DNA from: Micromonospora rhizosphaerae | GTDB taxonomy: Bacteria; Actinomycetota; Actinomycetes; Mycobacteriales; Micromonosporaceae | DNA: 64,000 nt | Assembly (NCBI RefSeq): GCF_900091465.1 | Contig: NZ_FMHV01000002.1 | Location: 6,448,001-6,512,000 of the forward strand | Reading direction: 5' to 3' | Part shown: positions 52,010-58,977 of the stretch, in pieces | Numbering within the stretch: position 1 is the first letter of the stretch | Layout: each line of letters starts with the position of its first letter | Notes under the pieces: model-generated | Databases searched by the model: none | Told to the model about the DNA's origin: nothing | Seen by the model: only the letters and a program-made list of their open reading frames with translations | Program-made: the position numbers and the translations under genes

Positions 52010-52942
52010 GTGGCTGAGACCATCCCTGCCCAGTTCCAGGTACTCGACGAGCGCTTCCGCTACTGCGACGGCGACTACGTCGTCGAACGCCTGCACACCG
52101 GCTCACGCAAATCGGAGGGCCCGGTGTACTTCCCAGCCGGGCGCTACCTCGTCTGGAGCGACATCCCCAACGACCGGCTCATGCGCTGGGACGAAACCAC
52201 CGGCGCCGTCGGCGTCTTCCGGCACTGCTCGGGGTACGCCAACGGCAACACCATCGACCGCCAGGGCCGGCTCATCACCTGCGAACAGGGCAACCGGCGG
52301 GTCACCCGCACCGAACACGACGGCACCATCACCGTGCTCGCCGACCGCTACCACGGCAAGCGGCTCAACAGCCCCAACGACGTCGTCGTACGCGCCGACG
52401 GCACGATCTGGTTCACCGATCCGATCTACGGCATCCACAGCGACTACGAGGGCAACAAGGGCGACAGCGAGTTCGGTGGCGCCTGCTACGTGTTCCGCCT
52501 CGATCCGGCCACCGGCGACCTGCGAGTCGTCGCCGACGACTTCTGCCGGCCAAACGGTCTTGCTTTCTCCCGCGATGAGCAGCGACTCTACATCGCCGAC
52601 ACCCGCCAGGAACCCAGTCACATCCGCGTCTTCGACGTCACCGCCGAGGGCGCCCTGACCGGCGGGAAAATCTTCGCGGACTGCGACTTCGGGCGCTTCG
52701 ACGGCCTACGTCTCGACGACGCCGGCCGGGTCTGGGCCGCAGCCTGGGACGGCGTGCACTGCTTCGACCCCGACGGCACCCTCATCGGCAAGCTGCTGCT
52801 GCCCGAGTCCGTCGCCAATCTCACCTTCGGCGGCCACAAACGCAACCACCTGTTCATCACCGCCGCCACGAGCCTGTACACGCTGCGCGTCACCGTCAAC
52901 GGCGCCCGTTATCCCGAGCCGATCGAGCAGGTGCACCGGTGA
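52010..52942 (+). CDS. SMP-30/gluconolactonase/LRE-family lactonase
   Basis: A 310 aa six-bladed beta-propeller hydrolase. SEGPVYFPAGRYLVWSDIP carries the first metal-binding Glu, NSPNDVVVRADGTIWFTDP the Asn, and RPNGLAFSRDEQRLYIADT the later Asn/Asp ligands, so the Ca/Zn site is intact. It should open a sugar- or aldono-lactone in the cytosol. GTG start with GAGGAG 7 bp upstream. Its TGA overlaps the GTG of a nadE stub. The adjacent Lrp-type gene probably controls it. Confidence 0.9.
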   Translation: MAETIPAQFQVLDERFRYCDGDYVVERLHTGSRKSEGPVYFPAGRYLVWSDIPNDRLMRWDETTGAVGVFRHCSGYANGNTIDRQGRLITCEQGNRRVTRTEHDGTITVLADRYHGKRLNSPNDVVVRADGTIWFTDPIYGIHSDYEGNKGDSEFGGACYVFRLDPATGDLRVVADDFCRPNGLAFSRDEQRLYIADTRQEPSHIRVFDVTAEGALTGGKIFADCDFGRFDGLRLDDAGRVWAAAWDGVHCFDPDGTLIGKLLLPESVANLTFGGHKRNHLFITAATSLYTLRVTVNGARYPEPIEQVHR

Positions 52943-53049
52943 GCCACGCACACCCCGCGTCGGCTGGATGGCAGCGACACATCGCCGAGGACCTGGCGGT
53001 GACAGCCGGGTTCGATCCTGCAGTAGAGGCCGACCGCATCGCGCGGTAG
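52939..53049 (+). pseudogene. nadE: Truncated nadE (NAD synthetase) N-terminal stub
   Basis: Thirty-six codons starting at a GTG that overlaps the SMP-30 stop (GTGA). The end, RHIAEDLAVTAGFDPAVEADRIAR, broken here as RHIAEDLAVTAG and FDPAVEADRIAR, matches the pattern at the start of NadE proteins just before the region RRxxFL and the ATP-binding SGGQDS. A TAG follows directly, and no frame downstream encodes SGGQDS. Interpreted as a 3' deletion relic coupled to the lactonase gene. Similarity is by recollection of the family; a database check is needed. Confidence 0.5.
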
Positions 53050-53223
53050 GTGATCGTGAGGTTGGATGGGACGCATGATGCGGCGCCTGGCTTCGTTCTC
53101 CGCCAGACCTGCCGTCGTCAACGTCTTGGCCGCCATCGCGCTGTTCGCAGGCCTGGCGTGATGGACAGCATGCACATCACGCAGGAGGCTCATCCTGTCT
53201 CCTGGAGGCAACGAGGGAGGCAG

Positions 53224-54291
53224 ATGGCGGAGCCACCTGGACTTGTTCTGCGTACACGGCGACTGTTGATGCACCCGATGCGTCGCGAGGAAAGTGACGA
53301 GTTCTACGACGCAGTGGTCAGTCAGGACAGCGTCATGCGATGGCTGGCAGGTCGCCGGGCCGGCACTCGGTCCACAGCCGAGGCAATGTGCGAGCAGCAC
53401 GCGGCGCACTGGGCCAGGCACGGCTACGGCGACTTCGCGGTCAGGGACGCTGACACACACGAGTTCCTTGGACGAGTGGGCCTTCGAAACCGCCCTGCGT
53501 TCGGGGTCGATGTCGGCTTCGCCATAAACCCGAAGGCGCAAGGTCGCGGGATAGCTAGTGAAGCCGGGCGCGCTTGTCTGGACCTGGCCTTCGACGCACT
53601 GGGGCTGCCCGCGGTGTTCGGGTTCGTCCTGCCCGGCAACGAGCCCTCGGTCGCCGTGTTGACCAGACTCGGCGCACAACGGGCAGGTACCACCATCTCC
53701 AGCGGCCGGCACTGCCTCCGTTTCCGCTTCGACCGCTCGTGCCGACCAGCCCGGACCGAACCGGCCACCTACGTAGCCGGAGACATGCGGATCTCGTACT
53801 CGGCAGGCCCCATCCGGCCGGAACTCCGGGCGATGCTTGCGGACGGGTATCCGGACCTCGCTAGCCTCACCGCCCCCGGGCTGACCCGGGCGGCCGAGGA
53901 ACACACCCTCACCGCCAATCACGAGGGAAAGCCAGTGGCCTGCGTGGGGTGGTCGCTGCGAGACATGACCTACGATGGGCTCACGCGGAGGGTCGCAGCA
54001 CTAGGCGGCGTGCTGGTCCACCATGAGCACCAGGGCGTCGGCACGGCCCGCACGCTGATCAGCGTGGCCATCGAACACGCACGAGCCGGCGACGCGGAGA
54101 CAGCGCTGCTGATCTGCCCACCGGACATGATCGGCTTCTACGCGGACCTCGGTTGGAATGTCGTCCCCGCACCGGTCACGATCCGGCAGCCGGACGGTGA
54201 CCAGGTCTGCTCCTTGGGCGTCATGACCTACCACATCGCAGACGTACCCGAACCACGCAAGTACGTCGACATGCAGGGATCTCCGGTCTAG
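53224..54291 (+). CDS. Tandem (double) GNAT-domain acetyltransferase
   Basis: A 355 aa protein with two GNAT folds. The first (about 5-170) is RimJ/RimL-like: LRTRRLLMHPMRREESDEF, then GVDVGFAINPKAQGRGIASEAG with the acetyl-CoA pyrophosphate loop. The second (about 190-330) has LGGVLVHHEHQGVGTARTL, a second intact acetyl-CoA loop, and FYADLGWNVV. The ATG start has GGGAGG 4-9 bp upstream. Acceptors unknown; the second domain resembles small-molecule or aminoglycoside-type GNATs in layout only. Codon use is more mixed than in the flanking core genes. Confidence 0.82.
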   Translation: MAEPPGLVLRTRRLLMHPMRREESDEFYDAVVSQDSVMRWLAGRRAGTRSTAEAMCEQHAAHWARHGYGDFAVRDADTHEFLGRVGLRNRPAFGVDVGFAINPKAQGRGIASEAGRACLDLAFDALGLPAVFGFVLPGNEPSVAVLTRLGAQRAGTTISSGRHCLRFRFDRSCRPARTEPATYVAGDMRISYSAGPIRPELRAMLADGYPDLASLTAPGLTRAAEEHTLTANHEGKPVACVGWSLRDMTYDGLTRRVAALGGVLVHHEHQGVGTARTLISVAIEHARAGDAETALLICPPDMIGFYADLGWNVVPAPVTIRQPDGDQVCSLGVMTYHIADVPEPRKYVDMQGSPV

Positions 54292-54408
54292 CAACGTGCG
54301 GACCACGGGATCGCTTGCAGCCGAGATCCCCGGTCAGCCCCGGCATGGACGATATACGGCAGATGCGTGCGTTCGTCGTACAGGAAGTCGCGCGGCGCGG
54401 GCGCCAGC

Positions 54409-54879
54409 TCAGGGAAGGTCGGGATCTGGGTGCTCGGCCACGAAACGCTGGCCCGTTTCGTCGTCGACCAGCGAGTTGTCGACCAGCCATTCAACCGCCC
54501 GCCGCCTTGCGCGCACGTCGCGGAAGGCGTACCACGCTGGCAGTAGGTGCGGATACTCCTCGTGCAACTCGTTCTTGAACCGGCGGAAGGCGCCCTTGCC
54601 CTGGATCGCTCGCCCAAGTCTGCGGCCGGCCGCCGCGTCACTGATCCTCTCGGCGAAGTCGGCCATGTCTTGGTACCAGACGTAGGACGGCAGCGGATCA
54701 ATACCGACCAGGTCGAGGTCGTCAAGGTCGATGGGCGTGTGTCCGTCGATGCCGCCGTCCGTCGTCCAGAACACGATCTCGCCGGTCTGCGGGTTGATCA
54801 GCCATCGGTGCTCGTAGTCGGTCTGATCTTCGAGCGCGGTGGCGATCTCCTCCAGGTCTAGCCTGCTCAGGTCAAGCAT
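54409..54879 (-). CDS. UPF0158-family protein
   Basis: A 156 aa acidic cytosolic protein of uncharacterised family UPF0158. Typical features: LDLEEIATALEDQTDYEHRW, DLVGIDPLPSYVWYQDMADF with the conserved aromatic pattern, and KGAFRRFKNELHEEYPHLLPAWYAF. Function unknown. It lies alone between the GNAT protein and a small membrane protein gene within the island. Confidence 0.82.
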   Translation of the reverse strand: MLDLSRLDLEEIATALEDQTDYEHRWLINPQTGEIVFWTTDGGIDGHTPIDLDDLDLVGIDPLPSYVWYQDMADFAERISDAAAGRRLGRAIQGKGAFRRFKNELHEEYPHLLPAWYAFRDVRARRRAVEWLVDNSLVDDETGQRFVAEHPDPDLP

Positions 54880-54942
54880 CCGGCCACCATAAACCCGCTT
54901 CTGTCCGCGCTTCGACCCGCGACCGGCGGCAGAAGCGGACGT

Positions 54943-55197
54943 TCACTCGCTAGGTGCGCCACCGCTACCGCTGCTCCGCGCCTTGGCGACGCTGACTACG
55001 GTCAGCACTAGCCCGATGAGGCCAAGACCTCCGTAGCCCAACCAGACCAGCCCTGAAGTCCTGCTGTCGGGGTCGAAGGCTAGGCGCAGTAGGAACCCGA
55101 AGCCGAAGAGGCTCAGCGTGGGTAGACCTGCGCGGAGTGCGCGGGCGCGTCTTCGCGGAACTTGTCGCGAGGCCGGCCGCCCAACATGCAGGTTCAC
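54943..55197 (-). CDS. Small two-helix membrane protein
   Basis: An 84 aa frame with an Arg-rich N terminus, two predicted helices (LPTLSLFGFGFLLRLAF and LVWLGYGGLGLIGLVLTVVSV) and a short Ser/Gly tail. No family assignment. The start is uncertain, as no clear ribosome site is visible; a shorter start nearer the first helix is possible. Confidence 0.45.
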   Translation of the reverse strand: MNLHVGRPASRQVPRRRARALRAGLPTLSLFGFGFLLRLAFDPDSRTSGLVWLGYGGLGLIGLVLTVVSVAKARSSGSGGAPSE

Positions 55198-55330
55198 GGA
55201 ACGTGCCGGTGCGACGAACCGACGGGCCGCAACTTCATGGAACCTGTCGGCTCTGGGCCTGGTGCGGCCGACCGGACGCGGATCAGTCGTTTTTAAGAAA
55301 ATTAAGATCAGCTTCTTCCGCGATGAAGAT

Positions 55331-55351
55331 GTTTAAGGTATAACTTGAGAT
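55331..55351 (+). promoter_or_regulatory. Promoter of DUF2089 operon in AT-rich spacer
   Basis: The spacer 55250-55351 is strikingly AT-rich for this genome (runs such as TTTTTAAGAAAATTAAG). A -10 TATAAC at 55339-55344 places the transcript start at or next to ATG 55352, predicting a leaderless message. No convincing -35 is seen, so a nonstandard sigma factor or activator may be involved. Confidence 0.55.
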
Positions 55352-55726
55352 ATGACAGAGCGGGCGATGGACTGGCAAGAACTTACGAACCTGACCCGGG
55401 GCCAGCCGTTCGTCGTCGAGCGGGTGCGCTTGGCCAGCGGCGTGGCGATCGAGGGGGAGTTCGAGCCCCCGCAACTGGGTCAGCTCAGCCTTGAAGACCA
55501 GGTGTTCGTCACGGCGTTCGTCCGGTGCCACGGTTCCATCAAGGAGATGGAGCGGATCTTCGGGGTGAGCTACCCGACGATCAAGTCGCGACTCAACCGG
55601 ATCACCCAGATGCTCGACTTCGTCGAGACCGATCCGGCGCCGTCGCGGGCCGACATCATCGACCGGCTGCGCCGCGGCGAGATCAACGCCCAGCAGGCAT
55701 TGCGCGAGTTGGAGGGTCGCACATGA
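55352..55726 (+). CDS. DUF2089-family helix-turn-helix protein lacking the zinc ribbon
   Basis: A 124 aa protein. FEPPQLGQLSLEDQVFVTAFVRC and SIKEMERIFGVSYPTIKSRLNRI match the DUF2089 core, a helix-turn-helix resembling a sigma region 4. Members often start with a CxxC zinc ribbon; here the N terminus has no cysteines. The C-terminal SRADIIDRLRRGEINAQQALREL resembles the SHOCT-like helix of the third gene. It is first of three coupled genes; the stop overlaps the next ATG. Confidence 0.82.
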   Translation: MTERAMDWQELTNLTRGQPFVVERVRLASGVAIEGEFEPPQLGQLSLEDQVFVTAFVRCHGSIKEMERIFGVSYPTIKSRLNRITQMLDFVETDPAPSRADIIDRLRRGEINAQQALRELEGRT

Positions 55727-55983
55727 TGCCGCAACTGTTGACCGTTCAGGTGAAGCGCCCGAACGGTCGCCCTATCCGGATCTGGGTACCGGTGCTCCCC
55801 GTACTGCTTGTCTTGTCGCCGGTGGTGGTTCTGGCGGTAGTCGTCGCGGCGGTCGCGTGCCTGGTGTACCGGATCAGTCTGCTGCGGGCACTCGGCACGG
55901 GGTGGCGGATCATGTCCGCTCTCCCCGGCACCCGGCTCGACGTCGAGCACGGGCGCACGGCCGTACTCGTGAACATCAGATAG
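55723..55983 (+). CDS. Small membrane protein of DUF2089 operon
   Basis: An 86 aa protein. One or two transmembrane helices (about 22-48) follow a strand-like start (LTVQVKRPNGRPIRIWVPVLP); the cytosolic tail ends GRTAVLVNIR. ATG 55723 overlaps the DUF2089 stop (ATGA), so translation is coupled. Partner of the SHOCT-like protein; family not named. Confidence 0.75.
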   Translation: MMPQLLTVQVKRPNGRPIRIWVPVLPVLLVLSPVVVLAVVVAAVACLVYRISLLRALGTGWRIMSALPGTRLDVEHGRTAVLVNIR

Positions 55984-56009
55984 AGGCACGGAAAAAGGAG
56001 AGGTGCACA

Positions 56010-56435
56010 GTGAACGAACAGCGCAAAGAGATCCTGCAGATGCTCGCCGAAGGGAAGATCACTACGGAAGAGGCGGACCAGCTCATCGCCGCTCTCGAAC
56101 GCGACCAGCCGGTACCGGTGGCCTCGGGCTCGGACGTACGGCCGAAGGGAAAGCCGAAGTATCTGCGGGTGATGGTGGACGCGAACGACGACGGCATTCC
56201 GAGCCGGGTCAACGTCCGGGTGCCGCTGCAACTGCTCCGGGCCGGTGTGCGGCTCGCCGCGTTGATTCCGGCGCAGGCGCTCGGCGAGGCCAACGCGGAG
56301 CTCACCAGGTCGGGCCTGCCGTTCGACCTGACCCAACTCAAGCCCGAGCAGCTCGAGGCGCTCGTCGAGCACCTGGACGACATGACGGTCGAGGTCGACC
56401 AGCCCGACACCAAGGTCCGCGTCTTCTGCGAGTAG
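56010..56435 (+). CDS. SHOCT-like (YvlB/LiaX N-terminal type) protein
   Basis: A 141 aa protein. RKEILQMLAEGKITTEEADQLI is the SHOCT-like helical hairpin found at the start of YvlB/DUF4097 proteins. It is followed by a strand-rich domain (KYLRVMVDANDDG, SRVNVRVPLQLLRAG) and a final VEVDQPDTKVRVFCE. GTG start with AAGGAGAGG upstream. With DUF2089 and the small membrane protein this forms an operon type linked in other bacteria to envelope stress. That role is inference here. Confidence 0.8.
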   Translation: MNEQRKEILQMLAEGKITTEEADQLIAALERDQPVPVASGSDVRPKGKPKYLRVMVDANDDGIPSRVNVRVPLQLLRAGVRLAALIPAQALGEANAELTRSGLPFDLTQLKPEQLEALVEHLDDMTVEVDQPDTKVRVFCE

Positions 56436-56438
56436 GAA

Positions 56439-56492
56439 CCGTCCGGATTATCGGACGGGACCTCGAGAAGGTGCTGGAACACCTTCCCGAGG
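56439..56492 (+). terminator. Double hairpin terminator of DUF2089 operon
   Basis: CCGTCCG/CGGACGG (56439-56445 with 56452-56458) is followed by a 13-bp stem with one mismatch, CCTCGAGAAGGTG (56461-56473) with CACCTTCCCGAGG (56480-56492). The second could also belong to the 3' end of the tnpB element. Confidence 0.6.
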
Positions 56493-56552
56493 GGCGCCCG
56501 CAACAGCAGAGCCACGATTGAACTGCCAACCTGAAGTCTAGTGCGGTGTCCA

Positions 56553-57567
56553 CTAGCGTTCACCGGGTTTCCGGTGCCTGTTGTGGATCCTCGCCGTGGG
56601 GGCGAGCGACTCCCCGCCGGGTGGTGGGGTGGGCCTCCGCGGGCCAACTGATCCTCGCGCCGCCCTTGGTGGGCGGCGGGGGTCACGTCGGGATCGGCCG
56701 GCACCGGGGAGGTGTCGGTCGGCTCGACGGTGCGTGACCACCTGCGGCAGCACGACGGCTGTCGGGGTGGTGGGTCCGCCGCCCGGGGTGCGGGTGGCGA
56801 TGCTGGCGGCCGCGACGAGGTCGCGGTGCCCGGAGAATTCGCAGTGGGGGCAGGACAGGGTCCGGCCGCGGGGTTTCGGCACCCGCCTACGGCAGGTGGG
56901 GCAGGTGGAGGAGGTGCCGCGTTCGTCGACCAGCCGGACGGTGATGCCGGCCAGGGTGGCCTTGTCGGTGAGGACCTGCACGAGTCGGCCGATCTGCCAC
57001 TGCCGCAGCCGCAGGTTGTGTCGCCGTCCCGCTGGCAGGTCCAGCACGCCGCGGGGGTCGCCGACGTGCAGCACGCCGACACGCTGGCGTACGGCCCAGG
57101 AGACGACGGTGGCGGCGGCTTGGTGCTGGGCCTGGCGGATACGGCGGGCTGCCTTTGGTGGTGGGGATGCGCACCCGAAGCCCGTCAAGGGTGAACGTGC
57201 CGTGATACCAGCGCACCGGCACCAACCCCCGCCGCCAGCGCGGGAACCGGGACGACCCGTCACCGTCGCGGCGGCGCTTCGCCGCCGCGAACCACGCATC
57301 CGAAAACCGGCGCAACACCGACCGCGCACCGACCGAGTCCAGTTCAGCGAACGTGCCCGGCCCGGACGCCGCCAACTCCCGACACAACTCCTGATAGCCC
57401 ACCAGCGGCACGTCGTGGCGGCGGCGCCGCCACGCGTTGACCTCCAACACGCACGCCCACACGTCACCGGCCGAGCGCAGCAGCCCGAAGCACCGTCGCC
57501 GCTGGCTGGGTGTCACGCGTAGCGCAACACGGACCAGGGGCCACCGGACAAGTGGCCCCTGCGTCAT
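56553..57567 (-). pseudogene. tnpB: IS605/IS1341-type tnpB relic with internal deletion and frameshift
   Basis: The N-terminal part (from 57567) reads as a TnpB start (RVALRVTPSQRRRCFGLLRS, then WFAAAKRRRDGDGSSRFPRW) up to about residue 138. Near 57150 the frame changes and continues as KAARRIRQAQHQAAATVVSW, TDKATLAGITVRLVDERGTS and the zinc ribbon CPTC...CPHC with SGHRDLVAAASIATR. The segment that should hold RuvC-I (DLG-type Asp) and most of RuvC-II is missing, so the nuclease is dead. No tnpA is nearby. The zinc ribbon and RuvC-III end are intact. It is the only transposon trace in the island. Confidence 0.8.
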
Positions 57568-57930
57568 ATGTCCATAGTGGTCTGACCTGCGCCGCGAAGG
57601 CCCAACGGCGCGAAAGCCCGATGGCGAACTACAGGTCGATGGGCTCGAGCTTTCCGGACAAGGTGATCAGGCCGGGCCGTACTTGGCGTCGAGCTCGCGC
57701 TGGCGGGACTGGACGACCACGTCCGGCAGCCGACGCACCGGATCCGCGGGCGCACGCCAGGCCCGTACCGGTCTGGGTCGCCGCCGGCCGCGGTGTTGGC
57801 TCGCTGCAGGCCATGCTCGCACCGGCGCGGTCGGCAAACGGCTGACGCTGAGCGCCGCCGACAGGCCGTGAAGCCGGCGACTACCAAGCAGATCATCCGG
57901 TTCGAGTCCCAGAGGAAAGTTCGGACATAT
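57568..57930. other. Degenerate spacer between tnpB relic and inner att copy
   Basis: 363 bp with no intact gene. On the minus strand a short frame ends at 57666 with a plausible protein tail (VRRLPDVVVQSRQRELDAK, then YGPA and stop), preceded by frame-broken sequence. It may be the relic of an element gene, but I cannot name it. Confidence 0.35.
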
Positions 57931-57973
57931 GTGGGGCGGGCGGGACTCGAACCCGCGACCGAGGGATTATGAG
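57931..57973. repeat. Perfect 43-bp att copy of tRNA 3' half (inner)
   Basis: 43 bp identical to 58828-58870, in the same orientation. It covers the 3' acceptor strand, T-arm, variable loop and anticodon 3' side, but diverges exactly within the anticodon stem. This is the expected attL of an element that used the tRNA 3' end and restored it. About 100 bp inside lies a TGCGGAC-CAAA-TGCGGAC direct repeat (58074-58091 region), of a kind that could bind an integrase or excisionase. Confidence 0.8.
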
Positions 57974-58160
57974 ATCAAGTTGCCTACCCCGTACGACCTC
58001 GGCACACCGGGGTTTAGCGGCGGAAACGGCTCTCGTCGTCTCACACCGCTGCCCCGCTGTCCGTCGACCTCTTGCGGACCAAATGCGGACTGCTGACGGT
58101 CAGGATGCCGGTGCGGGGAACTTGATTGCTGTGGTGGCCCGTCTTGCTGATAATCGCCGC

Positions 58161-58778
58161 GTGAATGATCTTCCGCGAACGGGCTTCTCCGTCAAGCCCA
58201 CGCTCGTCGGTCAGAAGGTGCTCCTGCGCCCGTTCCTCCTGGACGAAGACGCTCCCGCTCTTCGCTCGATCCTGCAGGATCCGGAGGTGGGTCGCCTGAC
58301 CGGCAGTGACCACGGACCGGCAGATCCTGAGCCCTGGGACGAGGCCGCCGAGGAGCGGATGCGCGCGTGGTATGGCTCCCGTCACGAACAGCCGGACCGA
58401 CTGGACCTGGCGGTGGTCGATCGGGTGACCGGCGCCTGTGTGGGCGAGACGGTGCTCAACCAGTGGGACAGCGGCAACCACAGCTGTAACTTCCGGATCG
58501 CGCTGGCTGAGGCGGGCCAGGACCGCGGGCTTGGCACCGAAGCGGTGAGGTTGATCGTCGGCTACGGCTTCGAGCGGCTCGGCTTGCACCGGATCTCGCT
58601 GGGGGTGTTCGCCTTTAACCCGCGGGCCCGCCGTGCTTATGAGAAGGCGGGATTTGTCGTGGAGGGCGTGCGGCGCGACGCGCTGCTGTATGACGGTGCC
58701 TGGGTGGACGACATCGTGATGTCGATCCTCGCTCCCGAGTGGGAGCGTCACCACGGCCATCCGGAAGCCGCCGAATGA
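58161..58778 (+). CDS. GNAT-family N-acetyltransferase (RimJ/RimL-like)
   Basis: A 205 aa acetyltransferase. LVGQKVLLRPFLLDEDAPAL starts the fold; the acetyl-CoA loop is GQDRGLGTEAVRLIVGY; HRISLGVFAFNPRARRAYEKAGF is the RimJ/L-type strand-helix. GATAAT at 58149-58154 places a transcript start on GTG 58161, so a leaderless start is chosen; no ribosome site is visible. It is the only gene in the 0.85 kb segment between the perfect att copy and the tRNA. Acceptor unknown, perhaps a protein N terminus or antibiotic. Confidence 0.87.
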   Translation: MNDLPRTGFSVKPTLVGQKVLLRPFLLDEDAPALRSILQDPEVGRLTGSDHGPADPEPWDEAAEERMRAWYGSRHEQPDRLDLAVVDRVTGACVGETVLNQWDSGNHSCNFRIALAEAGQDRGLGTEAVRLIVGYGFERLGLHRISLGVFAFNPRARRAYEKAGFVVEGVRRDALLYDGAWVDDIVMSILAPEWERHHGHPEAAE

Positions 58779-58828
58779 TCACGCCGCACCCAGCTCGGGC
58801 AGGGGTATTGAGCAGGGTGTTTCCGAGG

Positions 58829-58902
58829 TGGGGCGGGCGGGACTCGAACCCGCGACCGAGGGATTATGAGTCCCCTGCTCTAACCTGCTGAGCTACCGCC
58901 CC
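58829..58902 (-). tRNA. tRNA with CAT anticodon (tRNA-Met, or tRNA-Ile2)
   Basis: A 74 nt cloverleaf on the minus strand: acceptor GGGGCGG (58902 end) pairs with CCGCCCC (58830-58836), D-loop AGCAGGTTAGA, anticodon loop CTCATAA, T-arm GCGGGTTCGAGTCCCGC and discriminator A followed by CC. The CAT anticodon can mean elongator Met or the lysidine-modified Ile2; the variable/anticodon-stem pattern ACTCATAATCCCTCGGTCG resembles Ile2 but does not decide it. A TAATAT hexamer at 58916-58921 (minus strand) could be its -10. Its 3' half has served as an integration site, twice at least. Confidence 0.92.
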
Positions 58903-58977
58903 GCTACCGCGCCGGATATTAACCCGGCCGATCTCGCCCGGCCACCGTCGTATCGGCCGGAGAATTCGCCCGCACCG

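Larger units (their letters stand above)
51317..58828. mobile_element. Decayed genomic island(s) integrated at the tRNA(CAT) 3' end
   Basis: Bounded on the right by an intact tRNA gene and on the left by a diverged copy of its 3' half, with a third, perfect copy at 57931 dividing it into a ~6.6 kb and a ~0.85 kb segment. Contents differ from flanking DNA: lower GC in places (notably 55250-55360), an IS605-type tnpB relic, a truncated nadE stub and accessory regulators, GNATs and small operons. No intact integrase or excisionase is present, so it is probably immobile. Boundaries are inferred from the repeats. Confidence 0.7.
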
